Made by a program: the position numbers and the translations under genes
Assembly (NCBI GenBank): GCA_025531455.1
Contig: JAMYHL010000018.1
Span: 1 to 64,000 of the forward strand
Length of the DNA: 64,000 bases
Direction of reading: 5' to 3'
Source of the DNA: Apiotrichum sp. Y4204
Lineage: Eukaryota; Basidiomycota; Tremellomycetes; Trichosporonales; Trichosporonaceae
Shown: positions 60,822 through 64,000 of the stretch, one piece after another
How the letters are laid out: every line of letters begins with the position of its first letter
Position numbering within the stretch: the stretch's first letter is position 1
The notes under the pieces: generated by a model
Database searches by the model: none
Seen by the model: the letters and a program-made list of their open reading frames with translations, nothing else
Told to the model about the DNA's origin: nothing

Positions 60822-63804
60822 TTAGACAGCACCCAGCGATTTCCGGCTCTGGCGGCCACGCTCGCGGGCGCGACGGGCGGAGCGGAGGAGGCCAATGAGG
60901 GCGGTCTTGAGACGGTCGCTGCCCGGTTCGGCGAGGTAAGCGTGGAGTTCCTGGACGAACTTGGTTTTTTCCGCGACGGGCAATATGTTGCCCGGGATGG
61001 ATTGAAGGGCAGCCGTGGCGAAGCGCTCGGCTTCTGCCGGGGGGACGGATGAGAAGACGGCTCGCAGGATTGTGGGCACCTGGTCAAAACCGTCGTCTGG
61101 GAGGCCGCGAACGACGCCGTCCAGCAGGAGCGCAGTGAGGGGCTCGGCGAACTGCGCAAACGCCTGCGGCGTAGGCGCGAGGAGGACGAGAGTGTCAAGG
61201 CAGACGAGGATGGTCTGCGGGGATGGGCAGAGGAGGGCGGCAAGAGTGTGGGACACGGCGAGGGAGCAGGACGGGCTTGCTGCCACACGCTGCGGCAATG
61301 CCTGGAGGTATGCCAAAAAGCAGTGAACATAGTCGTCCATGACGTCCGAGATCTCGAGAGCGTTCTTAACTTTGAGGAGCTCGGCAAGAGTGGCGGTGAC
61401 ATTCTCGAATGCGCCGATGAGGAGCGCTGCGAGCGCCTCGCCGCCGGGCGCCCGTGCAACGTCCGCAAACTTGGTCGCGACCTTGCCCGTAATCCAGAGA
61501 TAGGATGCGTAGCCGGTCTGCGCGAAGGAGGAGGAAAGACGCGCGAGGATCGGCTGGACGACAGGTTCGAGTGCCGCTTGCGGGAAGAAGGTGAGTCCGC
61601 GACGGAGTATTGAGCCCACGCGCTCAGAAATGTAGTAAATGCGTGCGTAGCGCGCCAACAGAGCGTCTATCACAGAGTACACGCGCGCGGCTGTCGGGTA
61701 GCACGACTCGGGAACGGGATCGAGCTTGCGAACAACAGCAAGATAGGCATCGAGCTGCTCGAGCGCGTCCGCCACACGCTGCAGTTCGGGCTTGGGCACC
61801 TCCTCTGGGGCGTTCGCCACGCGCTCAATCAGCGCTATCAACGGCTGAGTAAACTGTTGGAGGGCGGCGGCGCCCTCAGTCGCCGGCAGGGATGTGATGA
61901 CGTGCGCGATTGCCTCGCACACTTCAACCATGTCCGCCTGGTCGAGCTTCTCGCCCACAGACGTCACAAAGGTGTGCAACTGAGGAAGGAAGGGCACGAG
62001 GTGGTCTCGGCAGTCCTGGCACATGTATTTCATTGCCTGGGCCGCCGCGGCAGACACTTCGTCCTCGGCCATGTCGAACCCGCTCGAGATGTACTGGAGC
62101 TGGAATGCGAGGTTTTGTGGGTGGCGGTCTATCCACTGGGTGTAGCGCGAAATGACGAGGATGGCAGCGTAGCGAATGCGCGGGTGGTCCGGCAGGCGCG
62201 GGAGGAGCTCCATGATGTGTGGCATGACCTCATCATCGTTCGGGTCGACTTCTGCGCCCATGCTGCGCATAGAGAACAGTGGGGCCTCGATCTCCTGCCA
62301 CGAGGGAGACGGCTTGCTCATCGCTGCCACAACCATGTCGTACGAACGGCGGAGACACGCTGGTGCGCCGAGCACCTGACAGCAATCCTTGAGTGTGTCG
62401 CCCATACGGTGGCGGAAAGTGCGGAACTCATCGCGTTCTGCGGGCGACTGCTGCTCGTTGTCGCCGGGGAAGTGGAGATGCCCGATGATGGTGGTCTGGA
62501 GCCGGGCGTAGATTTCAAGATACGGCGCAAAGTTTTCGTTCTGCTGCAGCCCACCACTGCGACTAAGAATGTCGGAGAGGATGTACCAAAACTGGAAGGT
62601 GATAGGGACAATGTCGAGGTCGTCATACGCGGTACACGCCATGATAGCCTCAACAAGCGGGAAGGCCTCGGCGGGGTGCATGCGAATGATGTCGCCGTAG
62701 CACTCGCCCGCCTCGCACAGGATGCGGCAGTACCCGCGTATCCTGTCTGCGTCGTCTGTGTGCTGGTCGAGCTTTGGCCGCAGCGCTATCACCCGCGGCA
62801 TTATCTGCTGCACGACGTCCATGTTGTCGTGCACCTCCTGTGTCTCGTGAATAAGGTCGCATATGACGTCTACCGCCGCGTCGAACAGCGGGTCGGACTC
62901 GAGCGCGCTGAACATTGCCGGGAAGAGCGGGCTCGCCACCACCGCGGATACCGGAAACTCGCCTGCTCGCAACCAGCTGCGCAGCGTCTCGAAGATTTCC
63001 GTCTGAATCGGGATCGTGAGGCCTGGAATTAGTGATGTAGGCAAGTCACACCCACCGTCAGCCTGGATGTACATGCTCAGCACCTCAATAATATGCGGTG
63101 CGGAGCCGGTGATGAGGTCGTCGAACACACTCGCATCGAGCTGGGCGTCAGTGGCATGTCATAAACAACGCCTTACAGTCACTGGTAAGCGCGGGTTGAG
63201 CGACTCCTCAGCAAGAGATCCAAGGAAGCGGAGCAAAACAACGACAGTAGCCGGCTCCTTCCCAAACCGCTCAATCATGCTCTGCACGACATTGTTCCAC
63301 TCCGGCATTTGGAGCGCGAGGTCCGCCAGGGCGAGACAGAGCTGGGTGAGGACGGCGCGCGAGCCGGCCGGCGCGCCCGGCGCAGTCAGCGGCGCAAGCA
63401 CGCTAAGCAGAGAATCACGCAGTGCCGGCAATGCATCGCGCGGCAGCTGGGTCAGGTCGTAGAGAATCTGCCGTTAGAGACACTACGCACCGCGAGCACG
63501 TACCTTTGCACGGAGCGTCTGTGCTGAGAAGAGGCGGCCTTCGAGCGGTGCGGCAGAGGAGGTAAGCAGCGTGTGGCATGTTGTCCATGCCTCGGGCTAT
63601 ATGGGGTTAGCATGAACTCGGAAATGTCTCCTATATGTCATCCCATCTCGCTCTTCGATCTGCATCTCCGATCTCGATTGTAATACTCACACTGTGCTGA
63701 AACTCCTCGAGCCACTCGTTCGCCTTCTTCTTCGCGTCCGCGTTCGGATCGTGGTACAGCGCCTGCAGCGCCGCGAGCACCGTCTCGGTCTCTGCGGTGG
63801 ACAT
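60822..63804 (-). CDS. MTR10: importin-beta family nuclear transport receptor, MTR10/transportin-3 type
   Basis: Exons 63804-63691, 63596-63504, 63467-63177, 63140-63056 and 63022-60822 give 927 aa, usual for the family. The N-terminus ALQALYHDPNADAKKKANEWLEEFQHS and AWTTCHTLLTSSAAPLEGRLFSAQTLRAKI form the importin-N HEAT repeats that bind Ran-GTP. Helical repeats fill the rest (SLLSVLAPLTAPG, FGKEPATVVVLLRFLGSLAEE, NFAPYLEIYARL). Mtr10/TNPO3 imports SR-type RNA-binding proteins and takes part in tRNA and mRNA traffic. Intron 4 (63055-63023) is only 33 nt, in frame and without a stop, so retention would simply add 11 residues. Confidence 0.92.
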
Positions 63805-64000
63805 GGGGGAAGTGGTGTTGGAAGGAGGGTTGGTTGTTTATTGTTGTTATGATTTGTTGACGCTTGACGAGCACGAGCGGCTTGGGCTTGCAGAGCTGGT
63901 CGACAGACTTCGACATCCAAGCACCTAGCACAAAGAAGAAGGCCGCATTCAACCTGCTTCCGCTTTCCGCATCCGGATCCGAGCCGCCGTAGCGCGAGAT
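63805..64000. other. upstream flank of MTR10 at the window edge
   Basis: MTR10 leader (CA- and TTG-rich). The end of a possible neighbouring gene cannot be judged from 200 bp. Confidence 0.3.

Noticed and set aside
60185..61468. 427-codon frame opposite the real MTR10 frame
   Set aside because: Same-strand shadow of MTR10 with Ser/Arg/Pro composition typical of a shifted GC-rich frame.

Overview
The window looks like nuclear DNA of a GC-rich basidiomycete yeast, most likely a Tremellomycete of the Trichosporonales type. I infer this from dense genes on both strands, many 35-80 nt introns with GTGAGT donors and CTGAC/CTAAC branch points, C/G-ending codons, and a gene set that fits that group (kynurenine 3-monooxygenase, intradiol catechol dioxygenase, a stand-alone tryptophan synthase beta chain, a laccase-like oxidase). 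I found no rRNA, transposon, CRISPR array or viral gene. Exon joins were worked out by hand from splice signals and reading frame, and in almost every gene the exon lengths sum to a whole number of codons.

Layout. 0.4-24.3 kb is a compact housekeeping block: an unknown protein, threonine aldolase (GLY1), a UBX protein of the UBXD8/FAF2 type, splicing factor SLT11, an apparent fusion of an Efm4-like methyltransferase with N-acetylglucosamine kinase, kynurenine 3-monooxygenase (BNA4), mitochondrial Obg GTPase (MTG2), an NTF2-like mRNA export cofactor, TAF8, GET2, GAA1, RNase H2 subunit B and a RING/TRAF-type zinc finger protein. 26.3-34.0 kb is a catabolic cluster for the beta-ketoadipate pathway: catechol 1,2-dioxygenase, divergent across about 2 kb from a succinyl-CoA:3-ketoacid CoA-transferase and a 3-ketoacyl-CoA thiolase. 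A DUF924 protein and a large secreted laccase-like multicopper oxidase follow (34.4-38.3 kb).

From 38.3 kb the gene density falls. Gaps of about 3.5, 4.1, 2.2 and 4.8 kb separate a small secreted protein (41.8-42.3 kb), stand-alone TrpB (46.3-48.3 kb), a four-TM protein with a Pro/Gln/Tyr-rich tail, an F-box-like protein, a ThuA-domain protein with a GPI-type C-terminus, one tRNA-Thr(AGT) gene and the nuclear transport receptor MTR10/transportin-3 at the right edge.

How genes work together. Catechol dioxygenase opens the aromatic ring. The CoA-transferase and thiolase, both with mitochondrial-type N-termini, are placed to carry out the last two steps to acetyl-CoA and succinyl-CoA. The muconate-to-oxoadipate enzymes are not in the window. 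GET2 and GAA1 are both ER membrane biogenesis factors. SLT11, TAF8, the NTF2-like protein and MTR10 serve gene expression and nuclear transport. The most unusual observations are the methyltransferase-sugar kinase fusion whose bridging intron contains a stop, the clustered aromatic-degradation genes with a shared 11-bp upstream motif, the unfused TrpB, and an intergenic 7-mer (TACTGTA/TACAGTA) that looks over-represented.
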